From NCBI RefSeq assembly GCF_042242105.1, contig NC_092012.1:30606478-30670477 (forward strand): a DNA stretch of 64,000 nt, read 5' to 3'. The notes below the pieces were generated by a model. The model did not search any database, was not told the origin of the DNA, and saw only the letters and a program-made list of their open reading frames with translations. How positions within the stretch are numbered: position 1 is the stretch's first letter; each line of letters opens with the position of its first letter. This DNA is from Pempheris klunzingeri. Lineage: Eukaryota; Chordata; Actinopteri; Acropomatiformes; Pempheridae. Position numbers and translations under genes: made by a program. Positions 1 to 13,800 of this stretch are shown here, piece by piece.

Positions 1-99
1 GGAGAAGATCATTTCAATAAAAAGCAATTTGTCAATTCAGCAATTTGACAATTAACTGAAAGATTTAACAGCATTTAAAACCTTCAGTGAAATACGCAC

Positions 100-2505
100 C
101 TGGAAAAACTTTAGTGCCTTGATAAGACCACCAACCTCATTTTTCAGTGAGAATATGATGGTTACAGCGCCTTTCTGAGAGCTGGTGGGCCTCTCGGTGG
201 AGATGCTCCCGTTGTCCTGGCTCTCACCAATTTTGCTCAATGTCACCTTCAAAAAACAAATAAACCTGAATAAAATGTTCTTCATCTCTTATTGACCTAC
301 AGGCTCACTAAGCAGTGAGGTAAAGGTGCTGGGAAAACTTAATCCAGTGTGACTTGAATGCTTTAACTAATTTATTTGCGACTCTGGGGCAGCGGAAACA
401 AGCTGAGACTGTTTTTGATTTGTTTTTGGTCTATTTTTGGCTTAATCTCCTGATGAAAATATTTGGCAACAGCCTTCACTGTGCTCATACACTAGTCGCC
501 AACTGCTGTCTGCTGTTTGGTGCTGGGCAGGTAGTGTACAGTCAGTTTATCACAGCTTTTCCATTGAAAAGAGCTGCCTGCTGGAGGTGGAAATGATGCA
601 GAATAGAGCTGAGGGATACTAGAGTTTGTGATATTGTCACTATGAACGACTCCTTTCAAATTACACACATCAAGTGGACCCCTTGTTAATATAAAAATAC
701 TGATTACACCAGCTTTTGGTGATACTTCAACACAAGTCTACCTTACTGTACTGAATGCATGGAATTTGTGCGTGTAACATTATTTTACTCTGGGCTGCTG
801 TCTTAATCAGGACCAGTAACCATATAAGCTCAAGGATGATGAGTCCCAACTGTCAATGAGCAGACGTCAGACTTGGAAACTTGAAGTTTTGCCATGTTTT
901 ATGTAGTTTTGCTGCTTTATTAGACATGTTTGCCTGTTGAATAAAACTTTCAGCATGAGTTTTTCTTACCATTGTAACATGTATTGATGTTCTAGTGGAA
1001 AGCCTAAAGAAGTATGAACCTGAAAGTGCGCATAATGTCTCCTTTATCTTCATTCAACATTAATCACGTAGTCTGTTTGATTTTGATGATGATGTTGCTG
1101 CTGTCCTCCCCCTGCATCCTGGATTCCTCTTCAGTAGTCAGATACTGGTGGCAAGCTGACAGTAGATATTAACAATAGGCCTGGCTCATCTATTCTATTC
1201 AGCCTCTACTGGGGGCTAGCACAATTTCTTTATGACTTTGTCGACATGAGCGGCTACCTCGTTAAAATGCTGGAGTATTTAAAAGCTCATTTCTCACAGG
1301 AGATGTCAGACAATAGCATTGTAAATCAGAACAAAATCAGTTAACAACCGTTTATTAAACTTCTAAATAGTAAACATGCATGTAAACAAGCTTGGCAAAT
1401 ATTTTATGAGGAAGAAAAGCATTCATCACATTTGTTGGACCTCAAAGATCATGTGTTTGGGTGAGTACACTGAACAAAAACTCTAAAGAGCACCTTCAAA
1501 ACTAAAAGCTAGCTATTGTCATTCAGTTTTATTTTGTTTTATGTGATTATAACGTTCATGGCCAAGGTTGTCTTTCCTATATTTACAATACGTTTTTAAT
1601 GCTGCTTATGTGCTGTTTGGACCGTAGTTGTTGAACAGGCTCCAAATATAATGCTTAATATAGCCTACTAGGCGGTCTTGACATAATCCCAGGTTAGTTT
1701 TATGCTGTATGATTTTCCACAAAAACCTTTTACCTTCATCAATCCCAACTTTTAATTAATCCTAAATCTTCGGATTGATAAAAAATTGAGAATAGCTATA
1801 ACTAGACAATTGGCAAACATGCTCATTAAATCACAAGGTTTATAGGCAGCTCAGGGGGGTGCTGGCATTGTTGTATGACATATTTTATTATAATCAATCT
1901 TACAGAAATTGTAAAACACTTCATCTCATTTGAACCAAAATTAAAGTGGTCTACATCTTGACTGGCTTTACTGCAGTCCAATGAATCAGTACAGAAAAAA
2001 GTAACACTGAAATTGAATTTCTGCCACAAGATTCATATCTGCTCTGAAAAACAATTATCCAGTGTTCTCCTTTGATTAAAAAAAGAGAGAGGAATCTAAA
2101 GGGAGAAATTTCTAATTTTGGATTAATTTGATGGAGGCCTAATTCTGATAAAGCCAATTAAACCTTGCATAAAGTCAGTATTCTGTAATAAGTAAATAGT
2201 CACACTGAGACATTAGTAACACAAGAGCCAGAGATGACAGAGCCACAACAACCCACATCTGTCCTGCAGCTTGTTGATGGAGCCACCAAGATGTATTTAT
2301 GAATGTCACTGTCCAATCAAGAGCAACATCTACTTAAAACTGTTTTCCAATAACTGCCCATTCTTCTTTTAGCCGTGGCTAAGAAACACACATTACAAGC
2401 ATCATTAGTGCTACTTACTTCATTTCTGAGCGGCTTCTCCTCATAAGCAGAGTTCACAGACCTCCCTCTGCCTGGCCCCTGCTCATCAGACTTCTTGGCA
2501 TTCAT
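100..2505 (-). CDS. tph1: Tryptophan hydroxylase, 5' end (tph1-like), partial
   Basis: Tryptophan hydroxylase makes 5-hydroxytryptophan, the rate-limiting step of serotonin (and pineal melatonin) synthesis. Two coding exons are visible on the minus strand: 2505-2419 (29 codons, ATG at 2505, donor GTAAGTAG) and 246-100 (49 codons, acceptor TTTTTTGAAG, donor GTGCGT). Both are phase 0, so the frame joins cleanly into 78 residues. The second exon carries the start of the ACT regulatory domain, with the family signature IFSLKNEVGGLIKALKFFQ; LIKALK fits TPH1 better than TPH2 (LVKALR). The catalytic domain lies beyond the left edge. The N-terminus is longer than in mammalian TPH1 and contains an RGRS motif (Ser16) placed like the phosphorylated serine of TPH2. 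The tph1a or tph1b paralogue cannot be decided here. The intron (247-2418) shows no coding content. Confidence 0.88.
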
Positions 2506-2815
2506 GCCTGTCTCAAGATCAGTAGCGGAAGTGAAAAGTATAATTGTCGCTCAGTAAAGTAGTTTGTTCTGTACGAGCTACAGGTGAGCTTGAAACTAGA
2601 TGTTCTCTGAAAAGACAGGCTCTATCAGCAGCAGAATATTTTAGGAACAGCTGTGGTACGTGTTGTCAGCTGTGCTGTCACACAGAGCGGAATGCTGTGG
2701 TTTTTATACAGCTGTTATAGAGGGGAGGGCTCATGGAGAGTTGGGGCAGGAGGGAGATTAGGAAGGGTCATGATTAAAATCAGGGCTGACAGGTCCGATG
2801 GCCTGACGTGTACAC
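2506..2815 (-). promoter_or_regulatory. Probable tph1 5' UTR and core promoter with TATA box
   Basis: On the minus strand a TATAAAAA box sits at 2708-2701, about 195 bases upstream of the tph1 start codon, which would place transcription start near 2675 and give a leader of about 170 bases. Further upstream, the plus strand has a purine-rich block (2721-2765; C-rich on the coding strand), a GATTA core at 2756-2760 (TAATC on the coding strand, an OTX/CRX-type core) and a TGACGTG CRE-like site at 2804-2810. TPH1 is expressed in pineal and gut, so OTX/CRX and cAMP input would make sense, but these are motif readings only. Confidence 0.45.
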
Positions 2816-5800
2816 TACAGTAACTTCTTCATAAGTGGCCATGAAGAAATGACTCAATTATTTCATCCTACGATAAAGATAACAACATAGGATTTATGTA
2901 TGCAAATCTCTTTCCTTTTCCAAAGTTGAAACAAGTAAAACCAGCATCAATACCAGTTCATCAGATTTGATCATGATGTGATCAGGAGATTTATTTCACC
3001 TCCTACAAGGTAATCCATTGAAATTAAATGATTTTAACACTGACATTTGGTGCTGTAGATACCGATGTGACCAGGCTCTGTCATCAGACCCCACAGCCTG
3101 CTGGATTTATCACTAGGGGTGTCAGAGGGGGTGTCACATTTGGTACCACTTTACACATAAAGCCCTGTTTTTGGTTTTATGAGTTTTAATCGGTTTAATT
3201 GTTGGTTATTAAATCATTTACTGATGCTTGACAGATCAGTTGCTATCTATAGTGCCCCAAAGGACATAAATAAATCAATGAAAATTTCAAGAATGTGAAT
3301 AAATGCTGCGAGAATATTGATGTAGCTGAAAAGGAAAATTCCAACATTTTTTTGGAAATATGCTTTTGTCCATTTTTTATTGATATTAGTTTCATATTCT
3401 TTTGCATTGCTAATGCTGCTCATATCCTTACACTGAGCTGAATTAATAGTAAGACAACTGACAGTCATCTTTGCACTCACTGTTACCAAGATAACTCTGT
3501 AACAGCTTTAGTGGGTGACTCCTAATTGCACTAAAGACTACATGGTGCGCTAATGACGCCTCTGTTATGAGTAAGCAAAATGTTTACAAGCGCTCACCAT
3601 CAGTAGCAACATTTGGGGTGGAAATAATGAGGTTTCCCCATTGGAAAAATGGACTAATGAGTGAATCAGATGTTCTCACGGAATTACTTGGGGTTTGTGA
3701 CTGCTTTCATCTCCTCTCCTCACAAGTCAGAGGTGCTTATAAATCGCATTTTAAGTTTGTACATCTAAGTTCATAGTTTGCTGACTATGGTTACGTGTAA
3801 TTGCTAATTTTTATTCATTTAAATCAAATAGGATGTTGATTACCAACAGCATGAAATAAAGCCAATCAGGAATCAGGACTCCACTTGTGCACATGACTAA
3901 GACTGACAGTGATTTGCTCTCACACGATGAATGTGGGTTTCTGATGCTGGAGGTGAGGAAGGAATGACGTATGCTGTGTACCACTGGCAGATGGGGGTAG
4001 GCCACACACAAGTACTGATTGAATAATCACAGTATGCATCACAGATGCGCTACTGTGTGTCCTGGAGGTCTAACAAACGTGTTCAACATGTTTCTTTCCT
4101 CATAAAACATGCATTGGGGCAGACCTCATTTTTCTGTGTGAAACCTTCTTTGTTTATATGGATGTTAACTTGCTTGGAGTCTTCTTTCCTGCCTTTGTTG
4201 GTGCATTGCTCCATAGCACAACTAGTCATCAATCAATGCACAGGGTACCTGTAAAAGCTCAGCTTAACCACAGTTTACTTTGGTCAAAAGGAAGGCAAGG
4301 GTCAAAATTCTAAAAACTAATTTTATATAATGTATTATTTCATAATTGCATGCCCTTCTACACTTAAAATTGTGTGTTTTTGTTTGGAGATAATAGACGT
4401 ACTCATACATCATGGTCCAGAGGTTTCTTTACATAGTGAGTAACAAATAAGCGAATGGAAAAAATAACTAAATGTATGCAAAGTCTATCATAGAAAACAG
4501 TACCTAAAGTCGGAGACACTTCAGCCCTTGAGAAAGACGTCCAAAATGATTTATTGAGAACATAGAGCGTGTACACATATTTATACCCATGTAAAAGAAA
4601 CTTTAAAGCCAATGACCACTCCAGGGGCCACATGCCCACTTAACCCATGCAGTAAACCATCTGTGATGAGCAATTGTAATTACAGCAAGAGACAGGAAGT
4701 CTCTATCTGGTTCTTTAATGTTGTCTGAAACAGTAGCCTGTTTTTAGCCTGCCCTGTATGAGACCTGGCAGATGTAAACACAGTTACAGCCGGATCTGAC
4801 CTTCAGCTAACCTCGGAGGAGAGAATCACTGATGCAGGTTCACTAGTAACAAGTTATCTGCAGCCTGGATCCTCTGAGAGGTAAATCTGACCTCGGTGCA
4901 GCTCTGTTCCTTTTAGGAGCTTAATGAAAACCAATCTCAGAGTGTGATCCATCTGCTCTCTCTTTATACAATTAGAGAGCCCAGGCCCTTGTGTAGCATT
5001 GAGAGGTACTGTCCGTTCTACTGCTGCTTGGTCTGCTTGTGCAGGGTCATTCTGCAACCACATGTATTTATTTTTGCAGCTTTATAATATCATGTTATGC
5101 CCTTTCAGTGCTGAATCATTTTGAAACCTCACTTCTCTGAGTGAGGTAGGGAGGCTCCTCTTTGCATGAAACTCAAAAAGAGACAAAGCTGCTGTGAAGA
5201 AGTTGGCTGTGGCTAATAAAAATGGCCCATTGAGTGTATGAGCAGTAAAGAACGTATAAGCTGTGCTGTAAACGGGCTAAATACAGGTTAAAGCCTTACT
5301 ATGCAGCGTTATCATTGTGTAGACCGTATTATAGTTGCATTAAAGTCTCATTTCACTAAAAACATCAGAGGAGGGAAGATCAAGTGAGCAAAAACATGGT
5401 TGCAATAAAAGCCAGATTTATACTATACAGGGGGCAAGAGATTAATAGAACCCCCATGATAGGTATCAATTAAAAGGGATTGATGGCAATTTTTGGGGAA
5501 CTAACTATATCAACTATATCCCACTACACAATGTGGAGGATGTGTAATTTTAAAAGTGTGTCATTTTCCACTGGTATGAGCACGTTTTCCTGTATATCAA
5601 CAAAATATAATGTAAGTACAACGAGGACACGAATGAAGTGCTGTAGGAAATGTTCAAAGAATATCATTCCTTAGCAACTTTTCCAACACCAAAACAGACG
5701 TCAAACATTATGAAGGTGTGCATGAGCGTTGTGTGACACACCAAACTGTCGTGGAGTTTGCTGAACACATCAGAGCCTAACAGCATGGTTATGACTGAGG

Positions 5801-5865
5801 AAGAACAATTAAAAGAGTTTGGTTTCTCCAAATTCAACACAATATGCCACATTTAATGACTACTG
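2816..5865. other. Intergenic DNA between tph1 and ap2a2, no gene seen
   Basis: AT-rich sequence with only short shadow reading frames. I see no splice-bounded conserved peptide on either strand and no clear transposon ends. The tph1 and ap2a2 genes diverge here, so distal regulatory elements of either could lie in this stretch. Confidence 0.5.
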
Positions 5866-5869
5866 CAGT

Positions 5870-6420
5870 CTCAAATGTATTAACCCCCTTCTTGATAAGC
5901 AGCTTTAGTACTCAGTAGAGCACCCCTTTGCTGTTGTGACTTGCTGCAAACGTGATGCATGGCCAGACATCAGGTTCTGACAGCGTCCCTGAGGAATCTC
6001 AATAGCCTCCAGCTCTCTAATATTCTTGGGTTTGCGTGCTGCACCGGCCTTCTCTGAATCCCATCAGAGATTTTCTGTGGGATTCAAGTTAGGCGACTGT
6101 GAAGGCCACTCTAGTATCATGAGGTTTTCTCCTAGGATTTCCTGATACTTGATTGAATCCATCTTACCCTCCAAATGCTGCAGGTTTCCAATGCCAGAAG
6201 AAGCAAGGCAGCCCCAGAGTATCACTGAGCCACTGCCATGCTTCACTGTGAGCAGGGTGTTCTTTTCAGCGTATGCCTCATTCTTCCTCCTCCAGACATA
6301 CCGCTGATCCATAGACCCGAAAAGTTCCATGTGTTTGTTTCATCACTCCACAGAACAGAAACCCAAAACTTCTGTGACTTATCTACATGGTTTCAAGCAT
6401 ATTGAGACTGTGGTGTATGT
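5870..6420 (-). mobile_element. Degenerate Tc1/mariner transposon remnant
   Basis: Read on the minus strand, 6330-6064 encodes a Tc1-like transposase fragment. It has the RYVWRRKNEAYAEKN, TVKHGSGSVILWGC and LEWPSQSPNLNPTENL blocks in the family order. The segment between them that normally holds the second catalytic Asp (DNDPKH region) is deleted, so the copy cannot encode an active enzyme. Similarity to the same element class appears to continue on both sides (about 5870-6060 and 6330-6420). I could not define terminal inverted repeats, so the boundaries are approximate. Confidence 0.8.
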
Positions 6421-7559
6421 AACACTTGTAAGGCTTTGTTTGGATCTTCTTAAGGCAGCAGTCATCCACAGTATTTCCCTCCCCACTCCCAGGTTTTGGT
6501 TTTTGGCTGGATGTTCACCAGGACACCAGGCTCCATGTAAGCAATGATTTAATTTCTTTCCATAAATGTTTTGATTCAACAACATCATAGCTATATGTCA
6601 CCGTCATGAGATTGTTTATCAAGTTGTGGCACCACCCTGCATGGCTAAAAATGAACATTACTAATGTTGGCTATGGATTTGTAAATGTTAAAAGGCTTCT
6701 CCTAAGAGCAGGAACAGTGCCTGTCTGTGAACAATACCTAAAGAGTACTTAACAATTGCCAGTATTTAATGTTTTATTAGGCTATAACTAACCAAAATTT
6801 GGGTTTAATCTAATTCTCAGGACCAACTTTTTAAAAAAGACCACTGTGGCCTATTTCATAATAGGCAAAGAGTAAATTTGTGCATAAATGAACCACCCTG
6901 AACAGGTAAACCAGCCATTTTGAAGATATATACATTTGATGAATCACAACTTTGCTTTATGCATGTTATTGTTAACATAAACACATTAAATATTTCATAA
7001 ATGAGACCAAATAAATACATCGAGTTAAAAGGCTATCTCGTTGTTTTTATTTCCTCTCATCAGTAAAACAATGCATATTTTAAAGGCTTTATAGATGAAA
7101 CAAAACAAATGAATTTAGGTGCAGTTAACAGCACTGTTTTTCTCCCATCAGCAACAATATGTACATTTTAAATATTTAATAAAGGGGACAAAATAAATGC
7201 ATTTAGATGCAGTAAAACACAAATGGTAGCCACAGAAACATCGAAGGGTAGAGTTAGTAGAAATACTAACAAGTGCAGAAAAATATCTGAAATAAAATGG
7301 ACAAATGGACAATAAGTTAATGGGGATTCTGAAGTAACTTGTGTACACTGGGTATATTCTACGTATTTTTATTTGCTTTATTTTTATAATACTCTGTTCA
7401 TTTTTTTACTCTTCATTGCTATTCCTATGAAATGTATGAAATGAAAACAAAATACAGAATTTTCTGTGGAATCTGACCTCTCTCTTTATCTACAAATGAA
7501 AAATAATCTTTAAAATAAAATAAAAAGTCTCTGTAGGGATTTGCCCACAGAATAGCATT
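6421..7559. other. Intergenic, AT-rich, no gene seen
   Basis: Low-complexity AT-rich DNA with no conserved peptide, no RNA gene and no strong transposon signature. The piece from 6421 to about 6600 may be an extension of the neighbouring Tc1 remnant or an unrelated repeat. Confidence 0.45.
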
Positions 7560-7845
7560 ACAATGATTACGATCCTGTATTTTATGAGGCTGATCCGCCT
7601 GAAGATCAGCCGGCTGTTGTTGTTTAACTCCACATGTATGGGACGCAGCCCTGGTTTGGGTTGTAGGTGCAGCACGGGAGGTATGGGACGCGGCCGCAGC
7701 CTGTCTGGTTCCTGTCTCAGTCATATGTCAGGGCTCCCGGTTCTGTGTAACGTTCGCTAGCCGGTTAGCAAACTTTGAAACAAAGTTACCCAATAAAGTT
7801 CGGTTGCTTTAAATACAGGAGAGAAAACGCGAGGGAGTGAGCAAA
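7560..7845 (+). promoter_or_regulatory. ap2a2 promoter and 5' UTR region
   Basis: CpG-containing DNA directly upstream of the ap2a2 start. It has a CCAAT box at 7790-7794 (55 bases before the ATG) and two related copies of a short unit beginning ATGGGACGC at about 7637 and 7683. No TATA box is placed for a start near 7820, as expected for a broadly expressed housekeeping gene. The exact transcription start cannot be read from sequence. Confidence 0.45.
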
Positions 7846-10800
7846 ATGCCTGCAGTCGCTAAGGGGGACGGGATGCGAGGCCTGGCCGTGTTCATCTCCG
7901 ACATAAGGAACTGTAAGTTTGTTTACCACACTCACAGACACTTCTCGGGTATGCTAGCAACAAGCTAGCTAACGTTTACCAGGGTTACAAACCGGTCAGG
8001 TCTGAACATGACAACAAGAGTCTGCTCTTGTTCTTTTCACCCTCAGTTTTGGTAAGTTTAACGTATTAAAGTGAGTTTCGACGACCAATTAGCTGGCAGT
8101 TGACATTAGCCGCTAGCTTCCAGTTGCTAACATCATGTCGAAGGGCGTGGACCGCCCGCACCGCTACGTTAAGCCAACGGTTTGTTTCTGCCAAGTCTGT
8201 GGAGCCTCAAGTTTGTCTAATTTACGGGTTTCAAACACTTTCCTGACACAAACTCAGCGAATTCTCACAAACGTGATTTACTATTGACGTTACACCTGAC
8301 AGTTTCACTAGCCGTGGTGAGGGGCAAATCAGGTGACATGAGAAAGGACGCGCACAGCTCACAGTGTGAGCAGCTGTGGTGTGTGTGTGACAATCAGTAG
8401 CTTAAAGTGGGCTCAGGCCAGCTACATCCATCAGTGCAGGGATTACATGTTTTACTACCAATAATTGTGAGTTATTATTATAAGTTAACGTTCACATCCC
8501 ACAAATAGGATTTATAAACTAGTAATCGGGACAAAAATTTACCAGGTATTAAAATATTGCATTTATATGGTCATCTTTATTTGTTGGTCATAAATTTGGT
8601 CAAAAATGTACTGTCAGTTTTTACTTGCCCCCAATCAAATAGTTTTATATATTAGTGGTTAACGAATAACAAAGATTAAAGTCAATTGTAATTTAAGTAA
8701 TCAAAACAGTTGTTGGGGTGTGAGCCAGAGTTATCTGCCTCAACGAACAAACACAATAAAATAAATGTAAAAAAAATAAAAAGAAAAGCTTTCTTTTAAA
8801 TAGGTGAGTCGAGAAATTAATTTTATCAATAAATTCAAATGTATTGCTCAGGACAATGTTTATAAATGAAAGTGTCACTTGGGTAAGTACACTATGGAAC
8901 AACCACTGCTTCTCTGAGCTCCCTCAGTTAATATGAACACAAATGTTCCCCAAGAAGGCACTTTCTCCTCAGCCGTCTGGGGGGGGGGTTTGGTTTTGCT
9001 GTGTCTGACCTTAAGCAAACATCTGTTTGCTGTTTGGCTGAAGTCCGTGACAACTAAAAGCAAAAGACACACAGCTGAGTGGCACTGAGAGTTACACAAG
9101 ACACGGCAGCCATAAAACACAGGTAACATTAGTGGAATCATTTAATCTAGTTTGTTGTTAAGGGAAAAAAAAGATTAAAAAATCAGGTGTAGAGTAAAAA
9201 AAAATCTGAGATTTTATTTTTAGGCCGTATTGTCTTTAACTCGTTTGTTTCCACTTCCCTGGAGTTGCAAGATTTACTTGCCTGACATGGCTTTTTACTT
9301 ATTGTGAAACCATGCCTCAGAAAGAAAGATGGATAGACACAGAGATGACTCAGGATGATTTGTTCCCTCTAGTTCCCATGTTTAATCAAATCGCCAGATA
9401 CACCCAACAGCTAACAAGGACTCCAGAAATGAAGGAGGAACAAGAGCTGAGGCCCACAGAGCCTGTCATTATCAACATATTCAGTTTCATTTCAGATACA
9501 TATTCACTTATGGGTGAATGTAACACATGGTTTAAAGTTTTGGAAGACAGAAACATTTTTTTTCCTATTTAAAAAAACGAAAAAAAAACAACTGCATCCT
9601 GTCCTAAATGACCCTACTGCTACAACAACCCATCCCCTCAGTTCCTCTGCCAACATTCAGATCCTTTTCTATGAGATCATAATCTCAAATGGGTTTCATA
9701 GTTGAGTGAGGAGATTCTGATCTCTAACTTTTGAGATTCAGATGTCACAATCCCAGGAAAACACCTCAAATTCGATTTCTTTGCTGAATGCCATATGCGA
9801 ATGTGCAAAAGAGGTGTAGTTGTGACATTTCAGTATTTCATTGTGTGATATACACTAACACATGAGCTACAGCAGCAAAGGACCATATGGGGTTTCACTC
9901 CTGTCAGCTAAGCAAAGGAAGCTGTGGTACAGGCTCACAGAGACTGGACAGTAAATACCAGTCTAGTTTTGTTGAAATGCTACAGCCTACCAGCAGCTAC
10001 CGGCCACCTCCAGCAAGATAATGCTCCATGTCATAAACATGTCATATGAAGCTGATTCCTCGAACAAGAGCTCACAGGACTCCAATGGCCAGTCACAATG
10101 GAGCACCTTTTGAGATGTGGTGGAATGGGAGAGTTGCAGCATGAATGTGCAGCTGCCAGATTGACTGTGTGATGCCATCATGACAACATGAAGCAGGAGT
10201 TTATTCAATCCATGACACGAACAATTCAAGTTGCCCTAATGTACCTAATAAAGCGGACACTGAGTGTAGCCAATATGTGCATGTATGATGACGCTGCTCT
10301 GCCCTTTATAAAAACACATAAAAGAGCCATAACACTACACAGAGTGATATATTTCTTCATTACGATGGACACAGCAAGTATACTCTGTCCCTCTGAGATC
10401 ATCTAAAAGGAGCAAAGCAGAGTAAATGGGGAGGAAGGATGCTTTATTCAACTTAATGAGTGATCACTGCACTACATAACATGCAACATATCTTGGTCTC
10501 TTTGCAGGTAAAAGTAAAGAGGCAGAGATTAAGAGGATAAACAAAGAACTGGCCAATATCCGTTCCAAATTTAAAGGTAGGTGAACAATTCTGACGAACC
10601 AGACTAAACCTGAGGGACAGGGAAGCATGTGGCATGGAGGGCCTCTAATCGACTGGTTCTCATTCCATCCAAACACTGATTTGTAGCACCTGGTGTATTT
10701 ATGATTGGGATGGAAACCTTTTTGCCATGATACAAAGTTTCCTGTTGCTGTTATTCTGCTTTGCTAACTCATCTTGTAACTGTCTCTCAGCTTTATTCCT

Positions 10801-13800
10801 TTCCTCACACTTTGTCAATGGCTGTTGCTTTGTCACACACCTCACTGTCAATGTGTCCGTCTTACTCTCCTGTTGGTGTTGTTTCTCCTGCCACCTGTTC
10901 CCCACTGCCTATAATTAGTTTGCTCCAGAATGAATCTGCGTCCTCTGCACATAGTGCCTAGCATGCCGGCCTATGTTCATTCTAATGTATTCCTTATGTG
11001 CATTATTCCAAGCATTGACCAATCTTTGGCTGTGAGTGTTTTCCCATGTGCTTGCCCTTTCCTTTTATATAAATTATTGTTGTTGTAAAAAATTGTCTTC
11101 CCCCAGCCACACCAAATCCAATATTTTTTGGGAGGAGGTTTTAGGCACTGTTCGATAATCCACATATAATTTATAATAATAATCCAGCACATAATTTCAA
11201 GCATAGTGACACTTGTGACTTGTGTGGTGGCCCAACAGTTCAGTGGTGCTTCTGTTATTCACCTAACGGTTAACAAAACAGTTGTAAGTGTGTAACTGGC
11301 TATAAAACTTGGGATCAGCCAAAGTCTATCCTGCCTTCACCGCCCATTACTCATCAGTTTGGTATACACTAAGTGAACTCATTCTTTAGCCTACCTCACT
11401 CACAGGGCAGTGTCAGACCAGTGTAACTTCATGTAGACATTCAAATCTCTCTTTGTGTGTGTGGGTGTGGATGTGTGTGTGTGTTTGTGTGTGGATAGGA
11501 GACAAGGCTTTAGATGGCTACAGCAAAAAAAAGTATGTCTGCAAGCTGCTCTTTATCTTTCTTCTGGGCCATGATATCGACTTTGGACACATGGAGGCTG
11601 TCAACCTCCTCAGCTCCAACAAGTACACAGAGAAACAAATTGTAAGTTTGTCCTCATGTTCAGTCAGTGTCAAATGTTCAGAGCTTGTTCATCATTTGTC
11701 ACACAATTCTGTTTGTGTTAAGGGGTGTAAAAATAACTTGACATATATTGTTGCCCCTTTATACGGTGGAATTGCACTAAAAGCATTTTCCATGTCCCAT
11801 TTCAGGGCTACCTGTTCATCTCTGTTCTGGTAAACTCTAACAGTGACTTGATCCGTCTGATCAACAACGGCATTAAGAATGACCTGAGCAGCCGCAACCC
11901 GACCTTCATGAACCTGGCCCTGCACTGCATTGCAAACGTGGGCAGCAGAGAAATGGCCGAAGCTTTTGCTTCTCAGATTCCCAACATCTTGGTGGCAGGG
12001 TTTGTACACAAACCTTAATAAAATAGATTTGGCTCTAAATGATAAGCAAATAAGTTGGTAGTGTTAGTCAGGAGAGAAAAAAAAACATTGAACTCATGGT
12101 AAATGGTTTGATTGTCTTGGACACTAGTGGCTCTGAGTTTCATTTGGATGATACGGAAGACAGCTTTGTCTTCAGTTGTTTAAATGTCTAGTGGTGTAGT
12201 CAGCTGATAGCAGCATGTGTCATACACAAAAGATTACCAGATACAGCACTCCAGAAAAGCCTCCACAACTAATTATTTCCTTTATTTCTTTTTTTTGTTT
12301 CAAGCCAGTCTGTCGTGATTCTTGATGTAATATCATATTTAACTGAGGTTTAAGAGGACTATGTGCTGATTAAAGCTTTGTCTCAGAATATGACTTGGTC
12401 TTTTTGATGGCCTTGATCTTCAATCTGAATACACACAGCTCTAAGCCAACAGTCCAACTAACACTGAGGCTGTCATAGAGAGGGAGGGTTTTACAGCCAC
12501 CCTGTTTTTTCATTGCATTAGGCCTGGGTAATGATATGGTTTTTCACACTTCTGTTGTTCTAAATAAGGTTTTAAGGCAATTTGTAGTCAAAAGCTAACA
12601 AAATTAGTTACCTAAGATGTTGTTTTAGATGTGTACATGGTTTTCTTTCATGTAATCCATAACAGTGAAATTGCTTTAAACATTGTGATCAGCATGCTTC
12701 AATAATTGAGTGATTTTGCATAATATATAAAGATGCATATCAGTATTGGACAAATATCCATATTACTAGAGAGGGTGTCAAGTTTCTTTGTTAAGGTCTT
12801 AAAAAGTTCTGTTGCATTTCTGACAGATTAGCTTCACTGTGGTCAGTTTGCTGCCCCCGGTGGCCAATAAACATGTGATTTTTTTTTTTTTTTTGCATGA
12901 CACAATGGGGGCTTTTCTATTAAAATATACATACTATTGCCTCTAGCAACCACAGGTGATGGCAAATAATCCAGGACTGAAATCTTCAAGATAATATGTT
13001 GGTGACCATTTGAATCTGCATTTGTTGGGTTATAATGAAGTTTTATTGTGCTTGCTGCTGATAGGGACACCATGGACAGTGTGAAGCAGAGTGCTGCACT
13101 ATGTCTGCTAAGACTCAACAGGACGTCTCCTGACCTGGTGCCCATGGGAGAATGGACAGCACGAGTGGTCCATCTACTTAATGATCAGCACCTGGTAACA
13201 AAATAAAGTATACTCAAACTAGAAAGTAGTTTTTTGAGTGTGCCTTTCATGTTAGTATCAAATGGTAAAGTTGTTATTTTTGGGTATGCTGCAACAACAG
13301 TAAACTATGACAATTAGTATGTAGTACACACTATACAGAGCTGACATGTAATACTCATTCACTCTCTCTAATGTCTGTGCATCTGAATCAGACCTGAGTT
13401 TTATTTCTTGTACAAACATGCATCTGTCTGTTTTCAGGGAGTAGTAACAGCGGCTACCAGCCTTATTACCACTCTGGCCCAGAAGAGTCCTGACGACTTC
13501 AAAACATCCATCTCCTTGGCCGTGGCCAGGCTCAGTAGGGTGGGTGTCTTAATAACATCCCCTGATATCTTCAGCACGCTGAGGTCACAGATAAAATCTG
13601 ATTTCAACATCTATTGATGTAATCATGTTCTCACTTGTCCAGATTGTGACTTCGGCGTCCATCGACCTCCAGGACTATACGTACTACTTTGTTGCTGCGC
13701 CATGGTTGTCTGTCAAATTGCTACGCCTGCTACAGTGCTACCCTCCACCTGGTATGGTACAGTACAGTCATGTGTGTCTGGAGGAGAACTTATGATCCAG

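Noticed and set aside
7563-7760. Small Gly/Arg-rich frame upstream of ap2a2
   Set aside because: It sits in the promoter/leader region; composition alone explains it.
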